From contig CP036279.1 in the NCBI GenBank assembly GCA_007748055.1, positions 6,324,001 through 6,388,000 on the forward strand: 64,000 nucleotides of DNA, read 5' to 3'. Shown here in pieces: positions 44,168 through 56,863 of this stretch (positions are counted from its first letter, which is position 1; each line of letters starts with the position of its first letter). Under the pieces are notes generated by a model that was given only the letters and a program-made list of their open reading frames with translations, ran no database searches and was not told where the DNA came from. Source of the DNA: Kolteria novifilia. Lineage in GTDB: Bacteria > Planctomycetota > Planctomycetia > Kolteriales > Kolteriaceae. A program made the position numbers and the translations under genes.

Positions 44168-47100
44168 ATGCCGATTCCCGCGAAACGAACCTTGGCTTCC
44201 TCTGGTCGTACCTATGTTGGTCGTACCACCGATCTCTCTTCGGTGCAAGTGCCACCTCTGACGGAGATCCAGACAAAGTCCTACGATCGTTTCCTTCAGT
44301 ACGAAATCCCCGCCCCCGAACGTGAAGCCGTCGGTCTCGAGGGAGTTCTGCGCGAAACCTTCCCGATCGAAAGCTACGACGGGCAAATCAAGCTCGAGTA
44401 CCTGCGCTACGATTTGGGTAAGCCTCGCTACGATCCGGAAGAGTGCCGCCAACTGCGCCTCACCTACGGTCGTCCCTTCCGCGTCTGGCTCCGCTTGGTC
44501 AAGGACGAGCCGGTCGACGAAGAGGTCTACCTCGGCGACTTGCCGATCATGATCGGTGGCGGCGAGTTCATCATCAACGGTGCCGAGCGCGTCGTCGTCA
44601 ACCAGCTCCACCGTAGCCCCGGCGTCGACTTCGTCATCGACTCCGAGAGCACCGACCGCAAGCTCCACTCCTGCCGGATCATCCCCGAGCGTGGTAGCTG
44701 GATCGAGGTCAACGTCACCCGCAAGGAGACGCTCGGCGTCCGCATCGACCAGAGCGGCAAGTTCTCCGCGATGACGCTTCTGCGAGCGATGAGCCCCGAG
44801 TTCTCGAGCAATGCCGCGATCATCAAGGAGTTCCACCAGCTCAACGAGGTCAAAGTCAGCGGCGACGGCGAAGGCCTGGTCGGCAAGGTGATGGCCGATG
44901 ACGTCATCGACCCGGTCGACGGCGAGATCTACGCCGATGCCGGCGCCACGATCACCGAGCTGCAAGCCAAGAAGATCGCCGACAGCAAGCTCCAGGGAAC
45001 CTCGCTGCCGGTCATCTCCGACACGAACGACCCGCTCGTGCTCAATTCGCTCGTCGAGGATGGCACCAACACCCACGAACAGGCGCTCTTGAAGATCTAC
45101 CAGCGCTTGCGCCCGGGCACCCCGCCGCAACTCGACAAGGCGAAGACCCTCTTCCAGGAGAAGTTCTTCGATTCCAACCGCTACCGCCTCGGTCGCGTCG
45201 GTCGCTTCCGCATCAACCGCAAGTTCAAGCAGAACGTCCCCGAAGAGGAGATGACGCTTAGCGCCCGCGACTTCGTCAACGCCCTGAAGTACCTGGTCGG
45301 ACTGCGCCGCAACGAAGGTGAGATCGACGACATCGACCACCTTGGTAATCGTCGTCTGCGGACAATCGACGAGCTGGCCGCCGAGGAGCTCCGCAAGGGC
45401 TTCCTCAAGCTTCGCCGCACGGTCCAGGACCGGATGAACCTTAAGGATCAAGAGGAGCTAACGCCGCGCTCCTTGATCAATCCGAAGAGCATCTCGGCCG
45501 CGATCGACTATTTCTTCGGTCGAGGCGAGTTGAGCCAGGTCGTCGACCAGACCAACCCCCTCTCGCAGTTGACTCACGAACGTCGTCTGAGTGCGTTGGG
45601 CCCGGGCGGTCTGAACCGGAAACGTGCCGGCTTCGAAGTGCGTGACGTTCACATTTCCCACTATGGCCGGATCTGCCCGATCGAGACGCCGGAAGGCACG
45701 AACATCGGCCTGATCTCGAGCCTCGCGATCTACGCGAAGGTCGACGAGCTCGGCTTCCTGATCACGCCTTACCGTCCATGCAAGGGGGGGAAGGTCGCCA
45801 AGGATGTCGACTGGCTTCGGGCCGACGAGGAGAGCCGTCGGAAGATCGCCCCGGCGGACGCGCCCAACGATGGCGACAAGTTCGCCGAAGGGTCGACGAC
45901 CGCTCGTCTGGCGGGTGACTTCATCCCGACACCGACGACCGACGTCGAGTACATCGACATCTCGCCGATGCAGATGGTCGGCGTCTCGGCCGGCTTGATT
46001 CCCTTCCTCGAGCATGACGACGCCAACCGCGCCCTCATGGGATCGAATATGCAACGGCAAGCGGTGCCGCTTCTCGAGACCGACCCGCCGGTGGTCGCGA
46101 CCGGGATGGAGCGCGTCGTCGCCGAGAACAGCAGCATGGTGGTGCGTGCCGAGGAAGATGGCGTGGTCACCTACGTCGACGCCGAGCGGATCGTCGTCAA
46201 CGACACCATCCACAAGTTGCGGAAGTTCACCGGACTCAACGAGCGGACCTGCCTGAACCAACGGCCGATCATCAAGCTGGGCGAGGAGGTCAAGAAGGGT
46301 CAGGTCCTCGCCGACGGAGCCGCGACCAAGAATGGCGAACTGGCCCTGGGCCGGAACGTCCTGGTCGGCTTCATGTCGTGGGAAGGCTACAACTTCGAAG
46401 ACGCGATCATCATCAGTGAGGATCTCGTCCGCGACGACGTCTACACCTCGATCCACATCGAGGAGTTCGAGACGGAAATCCGCGAAACCAAGCTCGGCCG
46501 CGAAGAGTTCACGCGCGACATTCCCAACGTCAGCGATCGCGCCCTTCGCAACCTGGACGACACCGGCATCGTTCGCGTCGGCACGCGGGTCTTGCCGGGC
46601 GACATCCTGGTCGGTAAGGTTTCGCCGAAGTCCAAGAGCGAGCTGACTCCGGAAGAGAAGCTGTTGCACGCGATCTTCGGGCGTGCGGGAGAGGACGTCA
46701 AGAATGACAGCCTCGAGGTCCCCTCGGGCATCGAAGGCATCGTCATCCACACGCAGCGGTTCTCGCGCCGGATGAGCCTCACCGACGAAGAGCGCAAGGC
46801 CTTCGAGAAGGAACTCAAGGAGTCCGAAGCCGAAGGTAACGCGGCGATCTGCGAGTTCTTCCGCCCGATGATCGTCGAGCTGGAAGAAACGCTCGGTCGC
46901 ACGCTCAACGACGCCAAGGGCCGTCCGATGGGCAAGGAGGACGACGACAAGATCGTCGCCGAGCAAGCCTCGCTCTTCCTCTTCGACGACATCGACATCC
47001 GCAGTCCGCAGAAGGTCGACGCCGCCCGCGACATCTATCGCAAGTATTGGCCGAAGGTCGAAGCGGCGATCGACGCGCGGGAACGACAGCTCAACAGCCT

Positions 47101-47866
47101 CAAGCGGGGCGATGAGCTCCCCTCGGGTGTCTTGCAGATGGTCAAGGTCTACACCGCGACCCGTCGCAAGATCTCGGTGGGCGACAAGATGGCCGGCCGC
47201 CACGGTAACAAGGGTGTTATCTCCAAGATCATGCCCGCGGAGGACATGCCGTTCCTGGAAGACGGCACGCCGCTGCAGATCCTTCTGAACCCGCTGGGCG
47301 TTCCGAGCCGTATGAACGTGGGCCAGATTCTCGAGACTCACCTCGGCTGGGCGGCCGCGAAGAAGGGCGTCCAAGTCATCACCCCGGTCTTTGACGGAAT
47401 CCAGGAGTCGGAAATCAACCGACTCCTCGTCGAGCAAGGCTTGCCCGAGAACGGCAAGGCGCGACTGATCGACGGCCGTACCGGGGACATGTTCGAGCAA
47501 GAGGTAACCGTCGGTTACATCTATATGCTCAAGCTGCATCACCTCGTCGATGACAAGGTCCACGCGCGGGCGACCGGTCCTTACTCGTTGATCACCCAGC
47601 AACCTCTCGGCGGGAAAGCCCGTTTCGGCGGGCAACGCTTCGGGGAAATGGAAGTCTGGGCACTCGAGGCGTATGGAGCGGCTCACATCCTACAGGAGCT
47701 GCTCACCGTCAAGAGTGACGACGTGGAAGGGCGTACCAAGATCTACGAAGCGATGGTCAAGAACCAGAATACGCTCGAAGCTGGTACGCCGGCGAGCTTC
47801 GAGGTGTTGACCAACGAAATTCGCGGCCTTGCCCTGAATCTCCAACTGGAAAAGAAGAAGATCTAA
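44168..47866 (+). CDS. rpoB: RNA polymerase subunit beta
   Basis: 1232 aa, shorter than the E. coli 1342 aa because lineage-specific inserts differ. Clear blocks: [20 protein letters not shown], the rifampicin region [20 protein letters not shown] followed by [52 protein letters not shown] and [20 protein letters not shown]. Residues equivalent to E. coli Asp516, His526 and Ser531 are present, so no common rifampicin-resistance change is seen there. A 172-bp gap follows rplL and 322 bp precede rpoC. Confidence 0.99.
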   Translation: MPIPAKRTLASSGRTYVGRTTDLSSVQVPPLTEIQTKSYDRFLQYEIPAPEREAVGLEGVLRETFPIESYDGQIKLEYLRYDLGKPRYDPEECRQLRLTYGRPFRVWLRLVKDEPVDEEVYLGDLPIMIGGGEFIINGAERVVVNQLHRSPGVDFVIDSESTDRKLHSCRIIPERGSWIEVNVTRKETLGVRIDQSGKFSAMTLLRAMSPEFSSNAAIIKEFHQLNEVKVSGDGEGLVGKVMADDVIDPVDGEIYADAGATITELQAKKIADSKLQGTSLPVISDTNDPLVLNSLVEDGTNTHEQALLKIYQRLRPGTPPQLDKAKTLFQEKFFDSNRYRLGRVGRFRINRKFKQNVPEEEMTLSARDFVNALKYLVGLRRNEGEIDDIDHLGNRRLRTIDELAAEELRKGFLKLRRTVQDRMNLKDQEELTPRSLINPKSISAAIDYFFGRGELSQVVDQTNPLSQLTHERRLSALGPGGLNRKRAGFEVRDVHISHYGRICPIETPEGTNIGLISSLAIYAKVDELGFLITPYRPCKGGKVAKDVDWLRADEESRRKIAPADAPNDGDKFAEGSTTARLAGDFIPTPTTDVEYIDISPMQMVGVSAGLIPFLEHDDANRALMGSNMQRQAVPLLETDPPVVATGMERVVAENSSMVVRAEEDGVVTYVDAERIVVNDTIHKLRKFTGLNERTCLNQRPIIKLGEEVKKGQVLADGAATKNGELALGRNVLVGFMSWEGYNFEDAIIISEDLVRDDVYTSIHIEEFETEIRETKLGREEFTRDIPNVSDRALRNLDDTGIVRVGTRVLPGDILVGKVSPKSKSELTPEEKLLHAIFGRAGEDVKNDSLEVPSGIEGIVIHTQRFSRRMSLTDEERKAFEKELKESEAEGNAAICEFFRPMIVELEETLGRTLNDAKGRPMGKEDDDKIVAEQASLFLFDDIDIRSPQKVDAARDIYRKYWPKVEAAIDARERQLNSLKRGDELPSGVLQMVKVYTATRRKISVGDKMAGRHGNKGVISKIMPAEDMPFLEDGTPLQILLNPLGVPSRMNVGQILETHLGWAAAKKGVQVITPVFDGIQESEINRLLVEQGLPENGKARLIDGRTGDMFEQEVTVGYIYMLKLHHLVDDKVHARATGPYSLITQQPLGGKARFGGQRFGEMEVWALEAYGAAHILQELLTVKSDDVEGRTKIYEAMVKNQNTLEAGTPASFEVLTNEIRGLALNLQLEKKKI

Positions 47867-48188
47867 TCGATCGACGCACGGAAAACTCCGACGCGGGGGA
47901 CGCTTTGCGCTTGCACAGGCGTCCCGTCACTGGTTATCCTAAGAGGCTCGGACGCTTACTTGGCATGAGAGTTGCTTTGCCGCGACCCTGCGATGAACAA
48001 GAGTCAAGCAACCCCAGCAGGCCATCGCGGGTCTGTCTCGGGGAACGGACAGCGTCTACCCACCTCGCAATGAACGGGCACGCTCCTATCGTGTCCTCTC
48101 AAGTTCCCTTTGCTTTTGTTCCCCAGCATCTCTCGCGATCGCTCGGGGCTCGTCCCACTATCAGCATGTTCCTTAAGGAGTGCCTGGC
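47867..48188. other. rpoB-rpoC spacer with one hairpin
   Basis: 322 bp, long for this gene pair. Contains GGGACGC...GCGTCCC (47897-47903 / 47919-47925) without a T-tract, and a good AAGGAG at 48175-48180 before rpoC. No gene seen. Confidence 0.45.
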
Positions 48189-51100
48189 GTGAGCATCGCT
48201 GAACATGCCTACGACCGCATCAACGACTACGGAGCCGTCAAGATCAGCTTGGCGAGCCCCCACGACATTCGGAGCTGGTCGTTCGGTGAAGTTAAGAAAC
48301 CGGAAACGATCAATTACCGGACCTACCGTCCCGAAAAGGACGGCCTCTTCTGCGAGCGCATCTTCGGCCCGGAGAAGGACTGGGAATGCGCCTGCGGCAA
48401 GTACCGGGGGATGAAGTACAAGGGGATGATCTGCGATCGCTGCGGCGTCAAAGTCACCCACAGCCGGGTGCGCCGCAAGCGGATGGGGCACATCGAGCTC
48501 GCCGCCCCGATCGTGCACATCTGGTTCTTCAAGGCGATGCCCAGCCGTCTGGGCACCCTGCTCGACATGCGCACCACCGCCCTCGAGAAGATCATCTACT
48601 ACCAGGATTACGTGGTGGTCGATCCGGGCGAGACGGCCCTCAAGGAGCGCCAACTCCTCACCGACGAGGAGTATCGCCGCGCCCGCGAGCAGTTTGGCGA
48701 TGGCTTCCAAGCCGACATGGGCGCCGAAGCGGTGCGCCGTCTGCTCACCCGTCTTGACCTCGTCAAGCTTCCCGACGAGCTACGCGACGATCTCTCCAAG
48801 ACCGCCAGCAAGCAAAAGCAAAAGGATCTCTCCAAGCGGCTCAAGGTCGTCGAAGCGCTGCGGGACAGCGAGAACAAGCCTGAGTGGATGGTCCTCGATG
48901 TCGTCCCGGTCATCCCGCCGGACCTTCGCCCGCTCGTCTTGCTCGATAGCGGCAACTTCGCCACCAGCGACTTGAACGACCTCTATCGCCGTATCATCAA
49001 CCGGAACAATCGTCTCAAGAAGCTCGTCGACCTCAACGCGCCGGAAGTCATCATCCGCAACGAAAAGCGGATGCTTCAGCAGTCGGTCGACGCCCTCTTC
49101 GACAACAACCGCTGCAAGCGACCGGTCCTCGGTTCCTCCAACCGGCCGCTGAAAAGCTTGACCGACATGATCAAGGGTAAGCAGGGCCGCTTCCGCGAAA
49201 ACCTGCTCGGCAAGCGCGTCGATTACTCCGCCCGAAGCGTCATCGTCGTCGGTCCGGAGCTGAAGCTCAACCAGTGCGGCTTGCCCTCGAAGAAGATCGC
49301 CCTGGAACTCTTCCAGCCCTTCATCATCCGGCGCCTCAAGGAACTCGGTCACGCCGACACGATCAAGAGCGCCAAGAAGATGCTCGAACGCAAGGACGAG
49401 CAAGTCTGGGACATCCTCGAAGAGGTGACCCGCAACCATCCGGTCCTGCTCAACCGTGCTCCGACCTTGCACCGCATGGGTATCCAAGCCTTCGAGCCGG
49501 TCCTGATCGACGGCAACGCGATCAAGATCCACCCGCTGGTCTGCAAGGGCTTCAACGCCGACTTCGACGGCGACCAAATGGCGGTCCACCTGCCGTTGTC
49601 GATCGAAGCGCAAGTCGAAGCCTCGACGCTGATGATGTCGACCAACAATATCTTCTCCCCGGCCAACGGGGCGCCGATTATCAGCCCGAGCCAAGACATC
49701 GTCATGGGTTGCTACTACATGACGGTCCCGCGCGAAGGGGAGCTCGGCGAAGGCAAGATCTTCGCTTCGCCGATGGAGGTCTTCCTCGCGTTCGCGCTGA
49801 AGACCGTCGGCGTCCACGCCCGGATCAAGGTCCGAATTCCCGCCAACAAGAAGGTCGTCGGCGAAGGAGCGTCCAACTACCAACCCGGTGGGCTGCTCGA
49901 GACGACCGTCGGTCGCATTCTCTTCAACGAGATCGTCAGCGATCGCATGCCGTACTACAACCAGACCAACGGTCAAAAGCAGCTCTCGGGCATCATCGCC
50001 GACTGCTACCGAATGCTGGGTCGGCGCGAGACGATCGACCTGCTCGATCGCATGAAGGAGACCGGCTTCCACGAGGCGACCCGAAGCGGGCTGAGCTTCG
50101 CGACCGACGACCTCAAGACGCCGGACAACAAGCCGACGGTCATCGCCGAGACCGAGAAGAAGATCATGCAGCACCGCCGCAACTACCAACGCGGCATCAT
50201 TACCGACACCGAACGTCACCACGCGGTGCTCGACGCCTGGACCCACGCCCGTGACGAGATCACCAAGGCGATGATGAAGGAGCTCGAGGACGACCGCCGT
50301 CGTGGCGAGCAATACCTCAACCCGATCTACTTGATGGCCCACTCCGGTGCTCGTGGTGGTGTCGACCAGATTCGTCAGCTCGCCGGCATGCGTGGCCTCA
50401 TGGCCAAGCCGAGTGGGGCGATCATCGAAGAGCCGATCAAGGCGAACTTCCGCTCGGGCCTGACGGTGCTGGAGTACTTCAGCTCGACGCACGGTGCTCG
50501 AAAGGGCTTGGCCGACACGGCGCTGAAGACGGCCGACTCCGGTTACCTGACGCGTAAACTCGCCGACGTCGCCCAAAACGTCGTCATCACCATGGTCGAC
50601 TGCGGCACCACCCGCGGTGTCACCAAAGGTGTCATCTACAAGGGTGAGCAGATCGAACGGAGTCTCTCCGACGGTATCCACGGGCGGGTCGGACGCGACA
50701 ACATCGTCGATCCGATCACCGACGAGGTCATCTTGCGTGAGAACGAGATGATCACTCACCACATCGCGCAGCGAATCGAGGCCCTCGGCATCGACAAGCT
50801 CACCGTCCGTAGCCCGATGACGTGCGACGCCCCGCTGGGTGTCTGTCGTCACTGCTACGGCATGGATCTCGCCACCGGTGCTCTCGTTGAGGAAGGGACC
50901 GCGGTCGGCGTGATCGCGGCCCAGTCGATCGGCGAGCCGGGCACGCAGCTCACGATGCGTACCTTCCACATCGGTGGTGTCGCGAGCCGCTCGGTCGAGG
51001 AGAGCGAAGTCCGCTGTAAGAAGACCGGAACGATCCGCTTCGAGCGCGTCTCCGCGGTCGACACCGGCGACGGCAACCTCGTCGCGCTTGCCCGTAATGG

Positions 51101-52481
51101 TGAAGTCTACGTCGAGGACGCCAAGGGTCGTGAGCTCGAAAAGTACTCCATCCCCAATGGTGCGTTCCTCTACGTGAAGGAAGGCCAGGAAGTCCAGGGA
51201 GGAGCCCCGCTCTGCCGCTGGGATCCGCACACCGTGCCGATTCTTTCGGAAGTCGGCGGTCGCGTCCGCTTCGAGGACATCATCGAAGGCGAAACGCTTC
51301 GCAAGGAGCAGGACGCCGGCGGTTCCGAGCGTTGGCAGATCATGGAACACAAGGGCGATCTGCACCCGCAGATCATCCTCGAGGACGCCACCGGCCAGAT
51401 CCTGCACGTCTACTACATCCCGGAAAAGGCTTACGTCGAAGTCCGGGAAGGTCAGCAGATCACCGCCGGAACCCAGGTCGCCAAGACGCCTCGCGACGTC
51501 GCCGGTACCCAGGACATCACCGGTGGTCTGCCGCGGGTCACGGAGATCTTCGAGGCACGTCGTCCGAAGGAGCCGGCCATCATCGCGGAGATCGACGGTG
51601 AGGTCGAACTCTCCCCCGACAAGAAGCGCGGCAAGCGGTCGATCATCGTCCGCAACGAGTCGGGCATGGAACGCGAGCATCTGGTCACGACCGGTAAGTC
51701 GCTTCGCGTTCACAGTAGCGACTACGTCCGTGCCGGCGATCCGATCTGTGAAGGTCCGCTCGTTCCTCACGACATCCTTCGCATCAAGGGCGAAGAGGCG
51801 GTGCAAGACTACCTGGTGCGGGAGATTCAGAACGTCTACCGCAGCCAACGGGTCGAGATCGATGACAAGCACATCGAGATCATCATCGCCCAGATGCTCC
51901 GCAAGGTGAAAGTCGAGACGGTCGGGGACTCGGGACTGTTGCCCGAATCGACGATCGACAAATTCCGCTTCCGTCGCCGCAACCAAGAGCTCGTCGACTC
52001 GGTCCGGGTCACGCTCGCGGGCGATTCCGACTTCAAGGAAGGGGTGCTCGTTCCGAAGGACGTCTTCGAAGAGGAAGTCAACCGCATCACCGAGGAGGGG
52101 GGAACGCCTCCCGAGTGTGCCAAGCCGATCCCGGCGACCGCGAGCACCCAACTCTTGGGCATCACCAAGGCCTCGGTTCAATCGGACAGCTTCATCTCGG
52201 CGGCGAGTTTCCAGGAAACGACCAAGGTCCTCACCGAAGCGGCGATCGCCAGCAAGATCGACTACCTCGTCGGCCTCAAGGAGAACGTCATCCTCGGGCA
52301 CCTCGTCCCCGCCGGGACCGGATTCCGGATGCACCACGAGGCGGAGGTTCGCATCAAGCCCGAGGCTCTCGAGGAACTCGAGGGGAAGACCACCCGGGCA
52401 CCGGAACCAGTCGCCGAGACACCGGCCCCGAAAGAGTCCGCTCCTGCGGCGGAAGCGACCGGCGCCAACGTCGAGGAGTAA
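48189..52481 (+). CDS. rpoC: RNA polymerase subunit beta'
   Basis: 1430 aa from GTG 48189, chosen because AAGGAG lies 8 nt upstream; a GTG at 48180 overlaps that box. N-terminal zinc ribbon (CACGKYRGM ... ICDRCGV), catalytic loop [15 protein letters not shown], bridge-helix/trigger-loop region ([19 protein letters not shown]), second zinc site ([13 protein letters not shown]) and [18 protein letters not shown] are all normal. The tail is Ala/Pro/Glu-rich ([18 protein letters not shown]). Last gene of the cluster; an intrinsic terminator follows at 52541. Confidence 0.99.
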   Translation: MSIAEHAYDRINDYGAVKISLASPHDIRSWSFGEVKKPETINYRTYRPEKDGLFCERIFGPEKDWECACGKYRGMKYKGMICDRCGVKVTHSRVRRKRMGHIELAAPIVHIWFFKAMPSRLGTLLDMRTTALEKIIYYQDYVVVDPGETALKERQLLTDEEYRRAREQFGDGFQADMGAEAVRRLLTRLDLVKLPDELRDDLSKTASKQKQKDLSKRLKVVEALRDSENKPEWMVLDVVPVIPPDLRPLVLLDSGNFATSDLNDLYRRIINRNNRLKKLVDLNAPEVIIRNEKRMLQQSVDALFDNNRCKRPVLGSSNRPLKSLTDMIKGKQGRFRENLLGKRVDYSARSVIVVGPELKLNQCGLPSKKIALELFQPFIIRRLKELGHADTIKSAKKMLERKDEQVWDILEEVTRNHPVLLNRAPTLHRMGIQAFEPVLIDGNAIKIHPLVCKGFNADFDGDQMAVHLPLSIEAQVEASTLMMSTNNIFSPANGAPIISPSQDIVMGCYYMTVPREGELGEGKIFASPMEVFLAFALKTVGVHARIKVRIPANKKVVGEGASNYQPGGLLETTVGRILFNEIVSDRMPYYNQTNGQKQLSGIIADCYRMLGRRETIDLLDRMKETGFHEATRSGLSFATDDLKTPDNKPTVIAETEKKIMQHRRNYQRGIITDTERHHAVLDAWTHARDEITKAMMKELEDDRRRGEQYLNPIYLMAHSGARGGVDQIRQLAGMRGLMAKPSGAIIEEPIKANFRSGLTVLEYFSSTHGARKGLADTALKTADSGYLTRKLADVAQNVVITMVDCGTTRGVTKGVIYKGEQIERSLSDGIHGRVGRDNIVDPITDEVILRENEMITHHIAQRIEALGIDKLTVRSPMTCDAPLGVCRHCYGMDLATGALVEEGTAVGVIAAQSIGEPGTQLTMRTFHIGGVASRSVEESEVRCKKTGTIRFERVSAVDTGDGNLVALARNGEVYVEDAKGRELEKYSIPNGAFLYVKEGQEVQGGAPLCRWDPHTVPILSEVGGRVRFEDIIEGETLRKEQDAGGSERWQIMEHKGDLHPQIILEDATGQILHVYYIPEKAYVEVREGQQITAGTQVAKTPRDVAGTQDITGGLPRVTEIFEARRPKEPAIIAEIDGEVELSPDKKRGKRSIIVRNESGMEREHLVTTGKSLRVHSSDYVRAGDPICEGPLVPHDILRIKGEEAVQDYLVREIQNVYRSQRVEIDDKHIEIIIAQMLRKVKVETVGDSGLLPESTIDKFRFRRRNQELVDSVRVTLAGDSDFKEGVLVPKDVFEEEVNRITEEGGTPPECAKPIPATASTQLLGITKASVQSDSFISAASFQETTKVLTEAAIASKIDYLVGLKENVILGHLVPAGTGFRMHHEAEVRIKPEALEELEGKTTRAPEPVAETPAPKESAPAAEATGANVEE

Positions 52482-52540
52482 ACGCCTCGAACCCTCGGCA
52501 GTCTCCTCTCGGCTGCCGATCGGTTGAACCTGAACTTAAC

Positions 52541-52575
52541 GGGCAGCTCCGCGAGCATGTGGGGCTGCCCTTTTT
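52541..52575 (+). terminator. Intrinsic terminator after rpoC
   Basis: GGGCAGC ... GGCTGCCC stem, loop of about 16 nt, then TTTTT; 60 nt after rpoC. The opposite gene ends at 52597, so it lies in the convergent gap. Confidence 0.88.
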
Positions 52576-52596
52576 CAATGGCCCACTCGGCGAAAG

Positions 52597-53619
52597 CTAT
52601 TCGACAATCGTCAGGATCTCGATGCGGCGCGCAGGCAAGTCTTTCCGTTGGTCGGGGGCGGGCAGGTTTCCGAAACCGTGGGCGTCGGCGGTACGCCGCG
52701 TCAGCCATCCGGTCCGCTGGATGCCATGCTGGTAGGTGAGGTACTCGAGCACCGCCTCGGCTTGTTTCTGACTCATCAAGTCGGCCAAGCGGCCATCTTG
52801 CATGTCCGCCGCGAACCCCGCGACCACGACATCGGACTGGTGATGGTCGAAGTCGTGAATCCACGTCGCGACCTCGTCGAGCTTCGCCCGTCCCCCGTCG
52901 GTCAGGATGGCTCGCCCCGCCTCAAATAGCTCCTCCTCGGCGAAGATCTTCCGAAAGGTTTCGGCTTCGGGACGCACGAGGATGTCGTAGCGGTCGGAAA
53001 ACCAACCCTTCACCGGCCAACTCTGCTTGAGCGAGCTGAGGTTCTCGTCGACGCCGCTGAGGACGTTGCGCGCATCGCCCAAGAGCTGCTCCAGCGACTC
53101 GTATGCCTCGGGGTTCTGGATCAACTTGCCGAGCGTTCCCTGGCCCTCGGCGATCTGTTCGCTAAGCTGATTTGCCTTTTGCATCAGCTCCTCCCACGTC
53201 GGGCTCGTCCGCGAAGCAAGCTCGGCGCCATCGGCGACGATCGCCGCCTCGGCCGTGCCGGGGTTGATCTCGAGGACGCGTTCGCCGACGAATCCCTCCT
53301 TCACGAGTTCCACCGTGGCGTCGGTTCGGATAAGCGACTGGTATTCCTCCTCGATCCAGAAATGGACCCGGACCGGTTCACCCGGCGTCGCCGGTGGCTC
53401 GATGCGCGACACCTGGCCGACTGGGATTCCCAGGACACGCACGCGGGTGCCGGTGCGAAGACCGTGGACTTGCTCCATCGACGTGGTGAGTTCGATCGGG
53501 TCGCTGAACCATCCGTCGCGTTGCCCGAGCAGAAGGACTCCGAGGCTTCCCGCCGCGAGGGCCGCACAGACGAAGATGCCCATGAACGCCGTCCGAAGCT
53601 GACCGGGTCGTTGTTCCAT
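52597..53619 (-). CDS. MCE-domain (MlaD-like) envelope protein with OmpA-like C-terminus
   Basis: 340 aa from ATG 53619 (GGGGAG 8 nt upstream); the frame upstream is repeat sequence. N-terminal membrane anchor (TAFMGIFVCAALAAGSLGVLLL). MCE domain ~45-145: LTTSMEQVHGLRTGTRVRVLG, IPVGQVSRIEPP, LVKEGFVGERVLEINPG. A helical linker is followed by an OmpA-like part (FEAGRAILTDGGRAKLDEVA, VVVAGFAADMQ, LMSQKQAEAVLEYL, RRIEI). MCE proteins carry lipids between membranes; OmpA-like domains bind peptidoglycan. The combination suggests a lipid-transport subunit fixed to the wall. No Mla ATPase or permease gene adjoins. Confidence 0.8.
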   Translation of the reverse strand: MEQRPGQLRTAFMGIFVCAALAAGSLGVLLLGQRDGWFSDPIELTTSMEQVHGLRTGTRVRVLGIPVGQVSRIEPPATPGEPVRVHFWIEEEYQSLIRTDATVELVKEGFVGERVLEINPGTAEAAIVADGAELASRTSPTWEELMQKANQLSEQIAEGQGTLGKLIQNPEAYESLEQLLGDARNVLSGVDENLSSLKQSWPVKGWFSDRYDILVRPEAETFRKIFAEEELFEAGRAILTDGGRAKLDEVATWIHDFDHHQSDVVVAGFAADMQDGRLADLMSQKQAEAVLEYLTYQHGIQRTGWLTRRTADAHGFGNLPAPDQRKDLPARRIEILTIVE

Positions 53620-53784
53620 GACGAAACTCCCCACGAATCCCTTGTTGAGTCGAATCGGGGGATCGTGCCTCCTTAGCGACGGCGACGCCCCCTCCTCCAA
53701 GGCCATTCTACCCCGAAAGCCAAGCCGGCCTCCCTTGGTGGTATTCGAGGAAAACTGGCGAATCTTGGGTTCATATCGACGGTC

Positions 53785-54895
53785 ATTCCGACGGCTCCCC
53801 CACATCGACGGGCATCCCGACCGCTCCCCCTTGTCCAAGGAACACTCTTACCAAGGGGGAAAAGGAGGGGGGCTCTTCTTAAGGGGTAGCACCGGTTGCT
53901 TCGCTACCGGTGCGGCGAAGCCGCCGGAAGTCTCGGTCCGAGGTTCGATCGCTGGTGAAACGGAGTTTATTGGCAACGACTGTCGTTCGTGGCGGTCATC
54001 GCTCGTTGACCGACGTCCCCACGAGACTTCGAGCCGACTGCGTCGGCCCCGGTAGCGAAGCAACCGGGGGTACCCAGGAAAGCTAGTAGCGAAGCAACCG
54101 GGGGTACGCCTGCCTGATTGCTCGCCCTTGTCCAAGGAACACTCTTACCGCTTCCCCGTGGTCCAAGGGGGAGAAGGAGGGGGTCTCTTCTCAAGGGGTA
54201 GCCCCGGTTGCTTCGCTACCGGTGCGGCGAAGCCGTCGGAAGTCTCGGTCCGAGGTTCGATCGCTGGTGAAACGGAGTTTATTGGCAACGATTGTCGTTC
54301 GTGGCGATCATCGCTCGTTGACCGACGTCCCCACGAGACTTCGAGCCGACTGCGTCGGCCCCGGTAGCGAAGCAACCGGGGGTACCCAGGAAAGCTAGTA
54401 GCGAAGCAACCGGGGGTACGCCTGCCTGATTGCTCGCCCTTGTCCAAGGAACACTCTTACCGCTTCCCCGTGGTCCAAGGGGGAGAAGGAGGGGGTCTCT
54501 TCTCAAGGGGTAGCACCGGTTGCTGTGCTACCGGTGCGGCGAAGCCGTCGGAAGTCTCGGTCCGAGGTTCGATCGCTGGTGAAACGGAGTTTATTGGCAA
54601 CGACTGTCGTTCGTGGCGGTCATCGCTCGTTGACCGACGTCCCCACGAGACTTCGAGCCGACTGCGTCGGCCCCGGTAGCGAAGCAACCGGGGGTACCCA
54701 AGAAAGCTAGTAGCGAAGCAACCGGGGGTACGCCTGCCTGATTGCTCCCCCTTGTCGAAGGCGAGAATGAATCGAGCCGACTGCGTCGGCCCCGGTAGCG
54801 AAGCAACCGGGGGTACCCAGGAAATCGGTAGCGAAGCAACCGGGGGTACCCCTGCTTGATTGCTCCCCTTGTCGAAGGCGAGGATGAACGTTCTG
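53785..54895. repeat. Family 2 palindromic repeat array, opposite orientation
   Basis: Same modules as at 31028-32736 but reverse-complemented: landmark AGCCGACTGCGTCGGCCCC at about 54032, 54344, 54656 and 54775 (312-bp period, last copy truncated). CACCGGTTGC-TTCGC-TACCGGTG hairpin loops vary as complementary pairs (TTCGC, TGTGC). Runs from 165 bp upstream of the MCE gene start to about 260 bp before the sugar transferase start. Open frames here are repeat translations. Confidence 0.92.
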
Positions 54896-55153
54896 CTCCG
54901 TTGAGCCAGGAAGGATGACAACGACCAAGACACCTACCTGACGGCGCGACGAGTCCCCTTCGCTGCCTTGACAGCGAAGGAACAAGCAGATACGGTCCCG
55001 GCGGACGACCTTCCCGCAGTGATCGCTCCGCCTCGTGGCAGCATGGGCAACCTGGGAGCGGTGCGGCGAAGGCGCTCCGCGTTTGGTGCCGGCCGACTCG
55101 GTAATCCGATCCGGGGAAGATGGCGCCGCCGACGGATAGGAGATCCGATCGCC

Positions 55154-56560
55154 ATGAGACAGTCGCGTTTCGAGCAAGCGTTTCTCGCCTACCTGTGCAC
55201 GATGGATGTGCTCATCACGGTCGTAAGCTGGCTTGCCTCGTACTTCATCTCAAGCCTCGCGTGGAGCCTCGACTTCTACCCGCAACAGGGCGAAACGCCC
55301 CCTTTCTGGTGGTGCCTGCGGACCGTCCCGGCGGTCATCCTGGTCTCCTTGCTCAGTTACCGCCTCTCGGGGCTCTATCAGCTCGGCCGACGCTGGCCCC
55401 TCTGGCAGGAGGTCTTCCATGTCCTCAAAGCGACGGGGCTGATGCTCCTGTTGCTCGTCGCCACCACCTTCTTCGCCCGCAATCCCTACGAGTCTCGTCT
55501 CGCCAGCGTCATCTTCCTGGCCCTGACCTCCGTCGGGTTGGTCCTCGGACGGCGGTGCTGGGGAATCTACTTCCGTCTGCGGCGCCGTTGGGGACTCGTC
55601 GACAGCAAGGCCCTGATCGTCGGAACCGGACGACTGGCCAAGAACCTCGACGTCGCCCTGCGAAGCAACAACTGGATGGCGATGGAGCCGATGGGCTTCA
55701 TCGATGACGGCGTGCATTCCTCCGTCGGCCGGGCGACCCAAACGGTCGGTGGCATCGAGGACCTGCCAAAGCTCGTCGAGGAACATGGCATCAATTGCGT
55801 CTTCGTGGCGTTGCCGCTGAGCCGCTATGCCGCGACGAAGAAAATCTTGCGACTGCTGCGCGACACGCTGGTCGAGGTTCGCCTGATCCCCGACGTCCCG
55901 GCGTTGACGCCGCTGGCGGTCCAGATCGGGGAACTCGAGGGCCTCCCGACCCTCAATCTTCGCTCCAGTCCCTACAGCTTCTTGGACGGCCTGCTGAAAC
56001 GAACCGTCGACGTCGTCTTCGCGAGTCTCGGCCTCGTGGTCATCTCTCCGCTGATGGGGCTGATCGCGCTGATCGTCAAGCTCAGTGACGGCGGCCCGAT
56101 CTTCTACGGCCAGGAACGGATGGGGCTCGATGGCCGCAAATTCCTCATGCTCAAGTTCCGCAGCATGCGGGTCAACGCGGAGACGGAGTCGGGGCCGGTC
56201 TGGGCCAGTCAGGGCGATCAGCGCCGCACTCGTTTTGGGGCCTTTCTTCGGGAAACGAGCCTGGACGAACTGCCGCAACTCTTCAACGTCCTTCGCGGCG
56301 ACATGAGCCTCGTCGGGCCACGTCCCGAACGTCCCTACTTCATCAACAACTTCCGCGAGTCGATTCCCAAGTACATGCTCCGGCACTCGGTCAAGGCGGG
56401 GATCACCGGCTGGGCCCAAGTCAATGGCTGGCGCGGCAACACCTCGCTGCGAAAACGCATCCAGTACGATCTCTACTACATCACGAACTGGTCGATTTGG
56501 TTCGACTTCCGGATCCTCTTCATGACCGTTCGGGCGATGTGGGACAAGCACGCCTATTGA
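55154..56560 (+). CDS. Undecaprenyl-phosphate sugar phosphotransferase (WcaJ/PssY type)
   Basis: 468 aa from ATG 55154 (AGGAG 12 nt upstream); a TTG at 54968 would add 62 basic residues and is doubtful. Four to five N-terminal membrane helices, a Rossmann-like CoA-binding-type middle ([34 protein letters not shown]), a further helix ([21 protein letters not shown]) and the catalytic bacterial sugar-transferase domain: [67 protein letters not shown]. It moves hexose-1-phosphate onto undecaprenyl phosphate, the first step of exopolysaccharide synthesis. No other glycan genes adjoin. Confidence 0.92.
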   Translation: MRQSRFEQAFLAYLCTMDVLITVVSWLASYFISSLAWSLDFYPQQGETPPFWWCLRTVPAVILVSLLSYRLSGLYQLGRRWPLWQEVFHVLKATGLMLLLLVATTFFARNPYESRLASVIFLALTSVGLVLGRRCWGIYFRLRRRWGLVDSKALIVGTGRLAKNLDVALRSNNWMAMEPMGFIDDGVHSSVGRATQTVGGIEDLPKLVEEHGINCVFVALPLSRYAATKKILRLLRDTLVEVRLIPDVPALTPLAVQIGELEGLPTLNLRSSPYSFLDGLLKRTVDVVFASLGLVVISPLMGLIALIVKLSDGGPIFYGQERMGLDGRKFLMLKFRSMRVNAETESGPVWASQGDQRRTRFGAFLRETSLDELPQLFNVLRGDMSLVGPRPERPYFINNFRESIPKYMLRHSVKAGITGWAQVNGWRGNTSLRKRIQYDLYYITNWSIWFDFRILFMTVRAMWDKHAY

Positions 56561-56863
56561 GGCGACGCTTAGCGATCTCGCTTCCGCGAACGTCGCGGCG
56601 CCCCTTCCCGGTCGCCGCCGAGGAACGCTCCCCGTACAACAACGTTCCAAGAGACCTTCTCCACACGACTTACGGAGCGGTCGGCGCCGGTGTCGTCTTC
56701 CGCGATGACACCGATCGGCTCCTCATGGGGTAGCTTCCCATGGGAAGCGCCGCTCTCGTCTCGTCGTCCTTGGGGCGACTCGCCGTTGGGGCGGGCGCTA
56801 TACTCAAGCGGGGAACGTGACGCGTTTGGTGGTGAACGTCGCCAAGTTTGCGGAACCGATGCC
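56561..56863. other. Intergenic region before the kinase gene, no gene seen
   Basis: About 300 bp. The kinase frame is open back to 56690, but the extra residues look non-native. Confidence 0.35.

Noticed and set aside
48780-52337. 1185-codon open frame antisense to rpoC (and a 742-codon one antisense to rpoB, 45458-47686)
   Set aside because: Composition is the mirror of GC-rich codon bias on the sense strand; no motifs, no ribosome-binding site, and the sense genes are certain.
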